Below, piece after piece: positions 18,105 to 26,060 of a DNA stretch of 64,000 nt (its first letter is position 1; every line of letters starts with the position of its first letter). The notes below the pieces were generated by a model that saw only the letters and a program-made list of their open reading frames with translations, had not been told where the DNA came from and ran no database searches. The position numbers were made by a program, and so were the translations under genes. The DNA is from Coriobacteriaceae bacterium. Lineage in GTDB: Bacteria; Actinomycetota; Coriobacteriia; Anaerosomatales; SLCP01. The stretch lies in NCBI GenBank assembly GCA_003563465.1, contig PWVH01000050.1:1-64000 (forward strand), written 5' to 3'.

Positions 18105-19246
18105 CTGTCCACCTCCCCGAACACCGGGTCGAGGCTTCCCAGGATGACGACCAAGTCGGAAAGAAGGTGTCCTTCTGCGAGCATCGGAAGCAGTGCTAAG
18201 TTGCAGAAGGCCGGTGAACGGACTTTCATGCGATAAGGCCGCGGACTACCGTCGGAGACGAGGTATACACCCAAAGAACCACGAGCAGACTCAATGTGGT
18301 CGTATGCGTCCCCGGGTAGCGGAGCAAGCAGACGAGGAACACCGTCTGCCATGATCGCGCCAGGCTCTAGCTGTGCGATGGCCTGCTCGATGATACTGCA
18401 CGACTCGTAGCACTCCAACAGACGAACGCGACCGCGATCGTAGCAATCTCCGTTGCTGCCTATGGGAACTTCGAAATCCAGGCGCGGATAGACCGAGTAA
18501 GGGTCGTGCTTGCGTAGGTCCCACTCGACTCCGGAGCCTCGTGCGACGGGCCCTGAGGCGCCCCACGCTACCGCTTCCTCTGCCGAAAGGACGCCAACGC
18601 CTTTCATGCGACCTCTGGCGATGACGTTTCCGAAGAAGAGCTTGTCCATCATGTCGAGGCCTTTGCGATGCGATTCACAGAACGCCAGCAGGCTTTCGAT
18701 CCATCCCTCGGGCAGGTCGTGGCTCACCCCGCCAGGGCGTACGTAGTTGTACGTCAGTCGTGCACCACAGAGTTCCTCGAAATGCTCGATTATGCGTTCT
18801 CTCTGGTCGAAGGCGTAGACAAACTGTGTCACGGCGCCGGAGTCGGCCCCGGCAGACCCGATCGCCATCATGTGGCTTGCAATGCGCTGCATCTCGCAGA
18901 CGATCACCCTGAGATACTCGGCTCGATCCGGAACTCGAATTGAGGCAAGCCGTTCGACTGCACGGCAGTACGCCCAGTTCGCATACATCGAGCCGACGTA
19001 GTCGAGCCGGTCGGTCAGAGGAACCACCTGCAGATACGTACGGTTCTCAGCCATCTTCTCGATGCCGCGGTGCAGATGCCCGATGACAGGCTCGGCCTTG
19101 GTGACGATCTCGCTGTCGAGATGAGCGATCACCCTGCATACTCCGTGAGTGGAAGGGTGCGACGGCCCGACGTTGACCACGAGTTCCTCGACGGTCCCGC
19201 CTTCTTCAACTTCGACGACCCGTCTGCTTTCGACATCGAGTCCCAA
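18101..19246 (-). CDS. nuoD: NADH-quinone oxidoreductase subunit D
   Basis: About 381 residues; the 49-kDa subunit that lines the quinone-reduction site. NVGPSHPSTHGVCR holds the His of the quinone pocket; GHLHRGIEKMAENRTY and the C-terminal GSLDPVFGEVDR are family signatures. NuoC and NuoD are separate genes, unlike E. coli. The best-spaced start is TTG at 19246 (AGG eight bases upstream); the GTG at 19255 lies only one base after GGGAGG. It is 44 bp after nuoC. Confidence 0.95.
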   Translation of the reverse strand: MGLDVESRRVVEVEEGGTVEELVVNVGPSHPSTHGVCRVIAHLDSEIVTKAEPVIGHLHRGIEKMAENRTYLQVVPLTDRLDYVGSMYANWAYCRAVERLASIRVPDRAEYLRVIVCEMQRIASHMMAIGSAGADSGAVTQFVYAFDQRERIIEHFEELCGARLTYNYVRPGGVSHDLPEGWIESLLAFCESHRKGLDMMDKLFFGNVIARGRMKGVGVLSAEEAVAWGASGPVARGSGVEWDLRKHDPYSVYPRLDFEVPIGSNGDCYDRGRVRLLECYESCSIIEQAIAQLEPGAIMADGVPRLLAPLPGDAYDHIESARGSLGVYLVSDGSPRPYRMKVRSPAFCNLALLPMLAEGHLLSDLVVILGSLDPVFGEVDR

Positions 19247-19290
19247 ATCGCACACCTCCCCTCACAAGCCGCCTCACGTCGAAACGACTC

Positions 19291-19752
19291 TCAGATGTAG
19301 TCAGGTCTACGAATCATTCGCTCATCACGGTAGTCCTTGCGAAGTGGGTGACCTTCCCAATCCTCGGGCAGCATGATCCGTCTAAGATCCGGGTGACCAT
19401 CGAACACGATTCCGAACAAGTCGAAGACCTCGCGTTCCTGCCAAAGCGCAGCAGGCCACAAATCGACTAGCGACTTGACCCGGGGATTTTCGCGCGGCAC
19501 CGAACACTTCAGAAAGATGCCCGCCAACATCGAACGTGACTGAAGCCGATACACGAGCTCGAACTCCTCAGCCTGGTCGACAGCCGTCACCATACCGAGA
19601 CGATCGAAGCCAAGGTCTCTTAAGTCAGACGCTGCATCGAAGAGGTTACCGCACGGAACTGCTAGCACCCCGTCGCCGAATTCGATGGAAAACAGAGGAC
19701 ACAGGTCCGGGTAGACCTGGCAGAGATGATCGCGAAGGTCGGTGATCTTCAC
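19291..19752 (-). CDS. nuoC: NADH-quinone oxidoreductase subunit C
   Basis: 153 residues; the 30-kDa peripheral-arm subunit. The signature WQEREVFDLFGIVFDGHPDLRRI(M)LPEDW-G-HPLRKDY lies at residues ~105-145. It has no redox centre and packs against NuoD. The GTG start overlaps the nuoB stop by 4 bp (GTGA). Length is typical for the stand-alone form. Confidence 0.95.
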   Translation of the reverse strand: MKITDLRDHLCQVYPDLCPLFSIEFGDGVLAVPCGNLFDAASDLRDLGFDRLGMVTAVDQAEEFELVYRLQSRSMLAGIFLKCSVPRENPRVKSLVDLWPAALWQEREVFDLFGIVFDGHPDLRRIMLPEDWEGHPLRKDYRDERMIRRPDYI

Positions 19753-20309
19753 TCGCCGTCACCTTCTGCCGCATCGCGAGGAAGAGTGAACGCGCCCTTG
19801 CGCTTGTGTCCGGGAGCTATCGACTCGGTCGCAATGATTTCTCGGAGGCGCAACACGCCGTCTTGGAGCGATTCCGGTCTCGGCGGACAGCCGGCAATGT
19901 GAACATCCACAGGCAAGATCTCATCGACTCCACGCACGACCGAATAAGTGTCGTAGTAGAATATGCCGCCTGAGACCGCGCAGTTACCCATGGCGATGAC
20001 CCACTTGGGATCGGCCATCTGCTCATACAGGCGCTTAATGACAGGCGCCATCTTATGGGTAATGGTTCCAGCAACGATCATCACGTCAGTGTGCCGAGGA
20101 TCGAAGAACGGGATAGTGCCATGCCGGTCGAAGTCGAACTTGCTGAAAGATGCTGCAATGAGCTCCATAGCGCAGCATGCGGTTCCCATCGGCATCGCCC
20201 AGAGAGACTTGCCGCGGCAGTAATCCAGCAGCGCATCGACCGAGGTCAGTATGACGCTGCCGCCACGTCCCCCATCGAGCTTCTCGCCTAAGCGATCGAC
20301 TATCGCCAT
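19749..20309 (-). CDS. nuoB: NADH-quinone oxidoreductase subunit B
   Basis: 186 residues; carries the terminal [4Fe-4S] cluster N2 that reduces quinone. The four ligands are visible: the tandem Cys of GTACCAME (~45), MGNCAVSGG (~109) and AGCPPRPE (~139). The ATG start lies inside the last codons of nuoA (10 bp overlap), with AGGGG eight bases upstream. As no NuoG is encoded, electrons should arrive from the two clusters of the NuoI chimera at 15154-17157. Confidence 0.97.
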   Translation of the reverse strand: MAIVDRLGEKLDGGRGGSVILTSVDALLDYCRGKSLWAMPMGTACCAMELIAASFSKFDFDRHGTIPFFDPRHTDVMIVAGTITHKMAPVIKRLYEQMADPKWVIAMGNCAVSGGIFYYDTYSVVRGVDEILPVDVHIAGCPPRPESLQDGVLRLREIIATESIAPGHKRKGAFTLPRDAAEGDGE

Positions 20310-20692
20310 TCGAGAATCCCCTTACGCCATGCGTATAGCAGGCCAAGCGTAAGCAGCCCTACGAAGACACCTACCGCGATCACGCCGGCTGGGAATCCAC
20401 GCAGGCCGCCGGCAACAGCGAAGAGCATGGCTGCCTCCGCATCGAAGATCACTAGCAGCAACGCCAAACCAGTAAAGCGTACGCGCACTGCAGCCCACGG
20501 GACGCCTGCCGGCGGCATTCCGCACTCGTATGGCTCAAGCTTTTCCGGAGTGGGATTGCGAGGCGAGACGACAGCGCTGAGCAAGAACACGATGAGGATG
20601 AAGGCTACTGCGGCAAGCGCGAGCCCTATGACAGACAGTACGCTATCGGCGTACGCTCCCTCCACGAACTCCCCCTGCCCTGATGCCGCCAC
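20300..20692 (-). CDS. nuoA: NADH-quinone oxidoreductase subunit A
   Basis: 130 residues, three membrane helices. PYECGMPPAG is the conserved loop whose Cys reports the active/deactive switch in homologues, and FDAEAAMLFAVA is the signature of helix 2. First gene of the nuo operon. The annotated start is GTG at 20692, directly after GGAGG (too close); GTG at 20665 after GGGGGAG is an alternative, so the start is uncertain by nine codons. An unusual palindromic stretch lies 50 bp upstream (20742-20759). Confidence 0.93.
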   Translation of the reverse strand: MAASGQGEFVEGAYADSVLSVIGLALAAVAFILIVFLLSAVVSPRNPTPEKLEPYECGMPPAGVPWAAVRVRFTGLALLLVIFDAEAAMLFAVAGGLRGFPAGVIAVGVFVGLLTLGLLYAWRKGILEWR

Positions 20693-20741
20693 CCTCCAGT
20701 ACGCTCAAGGTTTCCGGCATTCTCCCACGAAAGCAGCAGTA

Positions 20742-20759
20742 TGTAAACATTGTTACAAT
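20742..20759. promoter_or_regulatory. Overlapping inverted repeats upstream of nuoA (possible operator)
   Basis: The 102-bp gap between the abc-F stop and nuoA contains two nested palindromes: TGTAA-N6-TTACA (20742-20757) and the perfect ATTGT-T-ACAAT (20749-20759). This AT-rich patch stands out in a GC-rich region and lies where a regulator of the nuo operon would bind. Minus-strand sequence here also has loosely -35/-10-like elements. The motif does not match Rex, Fnr or NrdR consensus sites that I know. Regulatory function is inferred from position and symmetry only. Confidence 0.35.
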
Positions 20760-20794
20760 CTGTGCTACAAAGTCCGTATGCGCAGCTAGATGGT

Positions 20795-22759
20795 TTATTC
20801 TCTGTTCTCCAGCCGTTCCAGCGCATCAGCCAGGGCTATCCACTCCTCCTCCAGCTGTGCCAGATGTGGCTTGATCTCGGAATACTCTTTCGTAGCTGCT
20901 TCGAATGCAGAGGAGTCCGCATAGAACGACGGTTCGGCCATCAGGTCCAAGAGCTCGTCGCGCCTGACCTGTATGCGCGCCAGCTCGCTTTCAACCCTAG
21001 CGAGTCGCTCGCGTGTGGCGCGTGTCTCGCGAAAGGCCAAGTTACGTGCGTCGGCCTCTGCGCGCCTCTGTTCTCTTCGCGTCGCGGCCCTCGTCGCTTC
21101 GCCGCCCGTCTCTGCTCCCACACCGCACCTCTGAGAAGCGTCAGCCTCTGAGCGTTTGAACAAGTAGTAGTCGTAGTCCCCTGCAAATACCGTTGCTTGT
21201 CCCTCTCGCACCTCGACGATTTTGTTGGCAACCTCACGAATCAAATGACGGTCGTGAGTAATGAGCACGATCGTGCCTTCGAAGTGCGCGAGCGCAGCCT
21301 CCAAGACGTCTGAGGATGCAATGTCTAGGTGGTTTGTCGGTTCGTCGAGACATAGCAGCGGAGCGGGCTCTACCAGCATCTTGGCGAGTACCAAGCGGCA
21401 TCGCTCTCCACCCGAGAGAACGCCGACCTTCTTGTCGACATCGGTACCGCTGAACAGGAAAGCTCCTAGCAGACGCCTGATTTCCGCATTGGTCCACCCT
21501 TGAGCGATCCCATCCAGTTCGGTCAAGACCGTCTCGGACGTATCGAGGGCTTCGAGCTGGTGCTGCGCGAAATAGGCAACGTCCACGTGAGCACCGTAGG
21601 CGCGTTCGCCGGCGTCCGGGTCGACGACGCCGGCGAGAATCTTGAGCAGGGTCGACTTGCCTGCACCGTTCGGTCCGACGAGCGCCACCTTATCTCCCCG
21701 GTAGAGCGTAAGATCGAGCGAATCGTAAACAGTGTTGCTGCCGTATGCTTTGCGAACCCCAGCAAGTCGCACCACCTCGTCTCCCGTGCGCACCGGCTGC
21801 GGGAATGCGAACCTCACAGTCTTGCGATGCTCGGGGATTTCCACGAGTTCGGCTTTGATCTTCTCGATCCGCTTGAGCCTGTCCTGTGCCTGACGCGCTT
21901 TCGTGTTCTTGTAGCGAAAACGGTCAACGAAAGCCTGCATATGAGCGATCTCGCGCTTCTGGCGCTCGTGTGTGGCCCGGCGCTGCTCCATCGCGACCTC
22001 TCGCTGGCTGAGATAGCTTGCGTACGTACCCGTGTAAGTTACGACGCGTCGCTGCTCGATCTCTGCCACGTGATCTGCAAGTCCTTCTATGAAGGCACGG
22101 TCGTGACTTACCAGCACGATCGCGCCTTCATACGAATGGAGGAAAGACTCCAACCAGTTCACGGTCTCCAGGTCGAGGTGGTTGGTCGGCTCGTCCAAGA
22201 GAAGAACATCGGGTTTGGCAAGAAGCAGCTTGGCGAGCGCGAGCCGCATGAGCCATCCGCCTGAGAGCTCCTCCGTCGGACGAGGCAGGTCAGACTCGCC
22301 GAAACCGAGCCCGGTAAGCACGGCTCGGGCCTCGGTCTCGATCGTGTAACCACCCGCGTGCTCGAAGCGATCGCGAAGCCGCCCGTACTCCTCAAGCAAG
22401 CCGGTTGCATCGGGAGAAGAAGGATCGTCGTGCTCTGCGATATCCGATTCGAGCAGGCGGATCCTATGTTCGAGTGAGGTGACCTCGTCAGCGGCGCTCA
22501 GAGCCTCGGTGAGCACAGTGCGACCGCGCATCTCGATAGCCTCTTGTCTGAGATAGCCGACGACAGCGTCTCTCGCTCGAGTGATGCTTCCGTCATCGGG
22601 TGTCTGCAGCCCAGCGATTATCTCGAGCAGCGTCGTCTTACCAGATCCGTTAGGGCCGAGCAGGGCTATCCGATCGCGCACGCCTATGCGCAGCGAAGCA
22701 TCTTCGAAGAGAACTCGCTCCCCGAAGGTTTTCGTCACGGAGTCGACGGAGATAATCAC
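20795..22759 (-). CDS. ABC-F family ATP-binding protein
   Basis: 654 residues, two ABC ATPase domains in one chain and no membrane segment. First domain: GPNGSGKTT, LSGGWLMRLALAKLLL, LLLDEPTNHLD. Linker ~residues 245-320 is charged and helical (the P-site tRNA-interaction motif of ABC-F proteins). Second domain: GPNGAGKST, LSGGERCRLVLAKM, LCLDEPTNHLD. The C-terminal ~90 residues form a coiled coil (REQRRAEADARNLAFRE). ABC-F proteins act on the ribosome (translation rescue, or antibiotic protection); which subtype (Uup, YdiF/Abc-F2) is unclear. The GTG start has no clear ribosome-binding site and lies 21-30 bp from a divergent gene. Confidence 0.9.
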   Translation of the reverse strand: MIISVDSVTKTFGERVLFEDASLRIGVRDRIALLGPNGSGKTTLLEIIAGLQTPDDGSITRARDAVVGYLRQEAIEMRGRTVLTEALSAADEVTSLEHRIRLLESDIAEHDDPSSPDATGLLEEYGRLRDRFEHAGGYTIETEARAVLTGLGFGESDLPRPTEELSGGWLMRLALAKLLLAKPDVLLLDEPTNHLDLETVNWLESFLHSYEGAIVLVSHDRAFIEGLADHVAEIEQRRVVTYTGTYASYLSQREVAMEQRRATHERQKREIAHMQAFVDRFRYKNTKARQAQDRLKRIEKIKAELVEIPEHRKTVRFAFPQPVRTGDEVVRLAGVRKAYGSNTVYDSLDLTLYRGDKVALVGPNGAGKSTLLKILAGVVDPDAGERAYGAHVDVAYFAQHQLEALDTSETVLTELDGIAQGWTNAEIRRLLGAFLFSGTDVDKKVGVLSGGERCRLVLAKMLVEPAPLLCLDEPTNHLDIASSDVLEAALAHFEGTIVLITHDRHLIREVANKIVEVREGQATVFAGDYDYYLFKRSEADASQRCGVGAETGGEATRAATRREQRRAEADARNLAFRETRATRERLARVESELARIQVRRDELLDLMAEPSFYADSSAFEAATKEYSEIKPHLAQLEEEWIALADALERLENRE

Positions 22760-22789
22760 CGTGACAGTCTAGCAGGGAGGATGTGCGAC

Positions 22790-24139
22790 GTGGACTCGCA
22801 AGGAAAAGTAGTCGTGATCGGATCAGGGGCGGCAGGTCAGGGCACTGCGCGAACGCTTGTCGCAGCGGGATGGCATGTGACGGTCGTCGAGCGCGGTAAG
22901 GTAGGAGGTACTTGCCTCTGGTACGGATGCATGCCGAAGAAGGCTCTATACAATGCGGCCCGCGCGCGCCGCTTGGGAGTTCGCGCCGAGTTGTTCGGTC
23001 TCGATCTCGCAGATGGCTTCGACTGGCAGAGCGTACTCGCATGGAAGTGGCACGCTCAGGAGACCTATGCCGGAGATCAGGTCGCCATCATGGCCGACCG
23101 AGGTATAGAACTCGTACACGGAGATGCGCGGTTCGTCTCCGCTCTTGAGATCGCAGTTGAAGACCAGGTGTTCGAATTCGATCACGCCGTCATTGCGACC
23201 GGATCACGTCCGGTCATACTCCCTGTCGAAGGCACCGGCCTTGGGGACACGAGTGACGATGCCTTGAGCTACGGACATGTCCCAACCTCTCTCTTGGTAG
23301 TTGGCGCTGGCTTCATTGGCATCGAGATGGCGACGATTTATGCCTCCTTCGGCAGCGAAGTGACGGTCGTCACTAACGCTCAGCGTCCATTGGATACCCT
23401 CGACGAAGACGTGGCTCTGATCGCAGTGCGCCGCCTCGAGCGCATGGGTGTGCGTTTCTTCTCTTCATGTCGCATGCAGCGCTTGAGTGGGAGCAGAGGT
23501 GCTATCGATGTGGAGTTCACCGATGGCGAGAACACGGAGCGCTCAGGCAGGTGGGAGCGGGTTCTCGTGGCTGCAGGTCGACGGCCCGCTATCGCAGATC
23601 TTGCTCTGGAGGCAGCCGCTATCACGATCGATGGCCAGGGGGGAATCGTGTTGGACGAGAACCAATGCACCACGAATCCTCGTGTCTGGGCAGCGGGAGA
23701 CGCTGCCGGAGGCGCGATGCACACTCCTGTCGCCAGCTACGAGGGTCGTACCGTCGCCGCCTCTATCGACTCCGGAGTCCCCGTAGTAATCGACTCCTCG
23801 CTAATACCCTCGTGCCTCTACACTTCACCTCAAATCACCCAGGTGGGGCTCACCGAAGCCCAAGCGCGCTCCAGCGGGATGTCGGTCGATGTCAGCCGGA
23901 TGCCCTTCGAGTATCTAGGCGCTGCAGTCATCGAGGACGAGCGGGACGGAATCGTTAAACTCGTGTTCGCCGAGGACGACGGGCGACTTGTCGGCGCACA
24001 GGTTGCCGGCCCCACCGCAAGCGACCTCATCTACGCCCTCGCTCTGGCAATACGTTGCGGAGCAACGCGCGACACTCTGCGTGCGACTGTGGGGATACAC
24101 CCAGCTTACTCGGAGGCCTTGAACTGGGCAGCCGGCTAG
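22790..24139 (+). CDS. Pyridine nucleotide-disulfide oxidoreductase, class I
   Basis: About 449 residues. FAD site VIGSGAAGQGTA at the N-terminus, the redox-active disulfide GGTCLWYGCMPKKAL near residue 45, NAD(P) site VVGAGFIGIEMA near 170, a second FAD motif VWAAGDAAGG near 300 and the C-terminal dimer-interface HPAYSE with the catalytic His-Glu pair. This is the lipoamide dehydrogenase / mercuric reductase / glutathione reductase family. The WYG between the Cys and lack of lipoyl-complex neighbours make a specific substrate assignment unsafe. GTG at 22790 has GGGAGG nine bases upstream; ATG at 22781 immediately follows that site. Confidence 0.88.
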   Translation: MDSQGKVVVIGSGAAGQGTARTLVAAGWHVTVVERGKVGGTCLWYGCMPKKALYNAARARRLGVRAELFGLDLADGFDWQSVLAWKWHAQETYAGDQVAIMADRGIELVHGDARFVSALEIAVEDQVFEFDHAVIATGSRPVILPVEGTGLGDTSDDALSYGHVPTSLLVVGAGFIGIEMATIYASFGSEVTVVTNAQRPLDTLDEDVALIAVRRLERMGVRFFSSCRMQRLSGSRGAIDVEFTDGENTERSGRWERVLVAAGRRPAIADLALEAAAITIDGQGGIVLDENQCTTNPRVWAAGDAAGGAMHTPVASYEGRTVAASIDSGVPVVIDSSLIPSCLYTSPQITQVGLTEAQARSSGMSVDVSRMPFEYLGAAVIEDERDGIVKLVFAEDDGRLVGAQVAGPTASDLIYALALAIRCGATRDTLRATVGIHPAYSEALNWAAG

Positions 24140-24186
24140 GCCAACCTCGTAGACATGTTTGGGATGACCCTGGGCCGCACTGTCGC

Positions 24187-24216
24187 ATGCTGACCGCCAC
24201 CATGCTGACCGCCACC
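24187..24216. repeat. Two tandem copies of a 15-bp unit
   Basis: ATGCTGACCGCCACC occurs twice in direct succession (24187-24201, 24202-24216) and is followed by ATGATG, the start of a third partial copy. It lies in the short gap between two convergent genes (oxidoreductase stop at 24139, lipoprotein stop at 24231). No hairpin terminator is visible in that gap. Probably a replication-slippage duplication. Confidence 0.8.
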
Positions 24217-24230
24217 ATGATGTGCGAACG

Positions 24231-24581
24231 CTACTGCGAGGCGAGGTGCTCTACTATGATCTCGCGTTCCTCGGCGGTGATCTCTAGGCCGCGACCATCG
24301 TGGCGCTCGATCGCCGCACGCCATCCGGCCTCGTCGTAATCCGCAGCTTCCACCGTGTCTAGCCCGTGGCACGAAACAGAGCACCTCGCTTCGACCAGAG
24401 CGTCAGGCTGCTCCGCCCACTCAACATCGGTTGGCTCGTCAACCAACTCTGGCGCGGATTCGGGCTCGGGAACGTCAGCGCAACCTGTCAAGCCGAAGGT
24501 AAGAACAGCGATAGCGGCAAGAAGCGAAAGTGTCACTCTCCTGGTCCAGTGCTGTAGAAGACGCTCTCTTCCTGAGATCAT
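24231..24581 (-). CDS. Small lipoprotein with cytochrome c-like domain and variant CX3CH motif
   Basis: 116 residues. N-terminal basic region, a hydrophobic stretch (~17-31) and the lipobox LTGC (Cys34) indicate a lipoprotein anchored on the outer face of the membrane. After an acidic linker (35-62), the C-terminal domain EARCSVSCHGLDTV ... GWRAAIERHDGRG ... EEREIIVEHLA has the layout of short single-haem cytochrome domains. The binding motif is CSVSCH (Cys67, Cys71, His72), CX3CH rather than CX2CH. The usual axial Met position appears to be His94. The ATG start has AGAGGGG nine bases upstream. Whether haem is attached is unknown. Confidence 0.62.
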   Translation of the reverse strand: MISGRERLLQHWTRRVTLSLLAAIAVLTFGLTGCADVPEPESAPELVDEPTDVEWAEQPDALVEARCSVSCHGLDTVEAADYDEAGWRAAIERHDGRGLEITAEEREIIVEHLASQ

Positions 24582-24705
24582 CTGATAAGACCCCTCTCTG
24601 GTCGGGTACACCTGCCCGTCGATGAATCGCACTTACAAGAGGCTCTTACCCAACTTCAAGAGTCGTCATAGAAGTCTGTTCAGGATGGTGGGAAGCACTG
24701 TGGTC

Positions 24706-24745
24706 AGAAGAAGACAGACCCGCCGAGGAGGCCCTCCCCGGCGGG
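24706..24745 (-). terminator. Rho-independent terminator after tRNA-Val
   Basis: Read on the minus strand, CCCGCCG pairs with CGGCGGG (outer stem 24719-24725 with 24739-24745), extended by a G-U pair and GGAG/CTCC. The hairpin is followed by a T-rich tract (TCTGTCTTCTTCT, 24706-24718). It lies 13 bp past the tRNA-Val 3' end and should end that transcript. Confidence 0.8.
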
Positions 24746-24760
24746 CGGATGTGTCGCTGG

Positions 24761-24832
24761 TGGGCGATGCAGGATTTGAACCTGCGACTTCTTCCGTGTG
24801 AAGGAAGCGCTCTCCCCCTGAGCTAATCGCCC
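24761..24832 (-). tRNA. tRNA-Val (anticodon CAC)
   Basis: A 72-nt cloverleaf on the minus strand: acceptor GGGCGAT/ATCGCCC, D-stem GCTC/GAGC, anticodon stem CTTCC/GGAAG with loop TTCACAC (anticodon CAC, codon GUG), T-stem GCAGG/CCTGC with TTCAAAT loop, discriminator A. CCA is encoded (24758-24760). A strong terminator follows; a possible extended -10 promoter lies at 24890-24898. Confidence 0.97.
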
Positions 24833-24889
24833 GGATCGAAAGCAAACGATCGATGCCTGCCACAGCAACGGCTGCGAGCGGCGACAGAC

Positions 24890-24898
24890 ATTCTACCA
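24890..24898 (-). promoter_or_regulatory. Possible extended -10 promoter for tRNA-Val
   Basis: On the minus strand TGGTAGAAT reads as a TGn extension plus a -10 hexamer matching TATAAT in five of six places. Predicted initiation would be about 50 nt upstream of tRNA-Val. No good -35 is visible, which is tolerable for extended -10 promoters. Confidence 0.4.
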
Positions 24899-24912
24899 TC
24901 CTCTTGTACTCT

Positions 24913-24948
24913 GGCTAGACCCTTAGGGCGAGGACCGTCTCTCTAGCC
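24913..24948. repeat. Inverted repeat between galE and tRNA-Val
   Basis: Perfect 7-bp arms GGCTAGA (24913-24919) and TCTAGCC (24942-24948) separated by 22 bp. A second, shorter hairpin CGGATG/CATCCG lies at 24996-25013, just past the galE stop. Neither has a T-tract on the galE strand, so they could be a poor terminator for galE or an upstream element of the tRNA-Val promoter. Nothing else is recognisable in 24900-25034. Confidence 0.4.
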
Positions 24949-25034
24949 ACTACATACTGCCGCCAGGCGATCTTGAAGCGTACCTACTGATTGCTCGGAT
25001 GACAGCGCATCCGTCTGAATCGACAAAGCATCAC

Positions 25035-26033
25035 CTAACCTCCGCATCCGGGCTTCCCACTGTGCCAGCGCCAGGCGTCGGCGATCATTTCGTGCAACGC
25101 ACCCCGACCTGGCTTCCAGCCGAGCGCCTCCACTGCGTGGTCAGCCGAGGCTACCAGCATCGCGGGATCCCCACTTCTCCGCGGTCCCACACTGACCGCC
25201 AGCTCCACTCCAGTGGTTTCTGTACATGCCTTCAAGACCTCCATGTTCGAGTAGCCACGGCCACTACCGAGATTGAAAACGGTAGTGCAAGGCGAGCGCG
25301 AACGCATGGCTTCTTCGGCTAGCCATTCCAAGCCCATCAGATGCGCTCGGGCAAGATCGTAGACATGGATGTAGTCCCGCACACACGTTCCGTCTTCGGT
25401 CGGATAGTCATCCCCGAACACCTCAAAACGGTCCTGTCCGGTCGCAATCGCACTCAGTATTCGTGGGATTATGTGCGTCTCCGGGTCGTGGGCTTCTCCT
25501 AGAGAACCATCAGGCCATGCACCCGCGACATTGAAGTAACGAAACCTCACCGACCGCAACCCGTGGGAGCGTGCGTACCAATCAAGCATCTGCTCGAACA
25601 TGAGCTTGCTCGCACCGTAGAAGTTCACCGGGCACGTAGGTGCGTCCTCGGTGATTGGAATACGCTTCGGCTCACCGTAGACAGCGGCGGTCGAAGAGTA
25701 CACGATTGAATCTACGTCATGGCGAATCATGGCATCGAGCATGCGTACGGGCTGGGCAACATTGGAGTCGAAGTAGACTCCGGGCATGCGTTGCGATTCA
25801 GCGACTTCTATCAAACCAGCGAGATGCACCACTGCGTCACAACCGGGAAGAACCTCCTCTAATGCGCCAGCATCCCCCACCGGAGCGCAAACGAACTCGG
25901 CCCGCTTGTCGACAGCGCTGCGTACGCCGCGAGCCAACGAGTCCAGAACGACGACCTCGTGGCCGTTATCGAGCAGGTAGCGTGTCGTGATTGCACCGAT
26001 ATAGCCGGCGCCACCCGTCACGAGAATGCGCAC
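25035..26033 (-). CDS. galE: UDP-glucose 4-epimerase
   Basis: 332 residues, extended SDR enzyme. NAD site TGGAGYIG at residue 6, catalytic YGASK near residue 143, Ser/Thr in YSSTAAVYGE near 120, and NVAGAWPDG / CVRDYIHVYDLA, typical of GalE. It interconverts UDP-glucose and UDP-galactose (or the GlcNAc/GalNAc pair) for surface polysaccharides. GTG start with GGAGG six bases upstream, 27 bp after the 2-epimerase-like gene. It is likely co-transcribed with that gene, giving a nucleotide-sugar cluster. Confidence 0.93.
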   Translation of the reverse strand: MRILVTGGAGYIGAITTRYLLDNGHEVVVLDSLARGVRSAVDKRAEFVCAPVGDAGALEEVLPGCDAVVHLAGLIEVAESQRMPGVYFDSNVAQPVRMLDAMIRHDVDSIVYSSTAAVYGEPKRIPITEDAPTCPVNFYGASKLMFEQMLDWYARSHGLRSVRFRYFNVAGAWPDGSLGEAHDPETHIIPRILSAIATGQDRFEVFGDDYPTEDGTCVRDYIHVYDLARAHLMGLEWLAEEAMRSRSPCTTVFNLGSGRGYSNMEVLKACTETTGVELAVSVGPRRSGDPAMLVASADHAVEALGWKPGRGALHEMIADAWRWHSGKPGCGG

Positions 26034-26060
26034 GCGAGTCCTCCGCTCTTTCTCGCTAGC

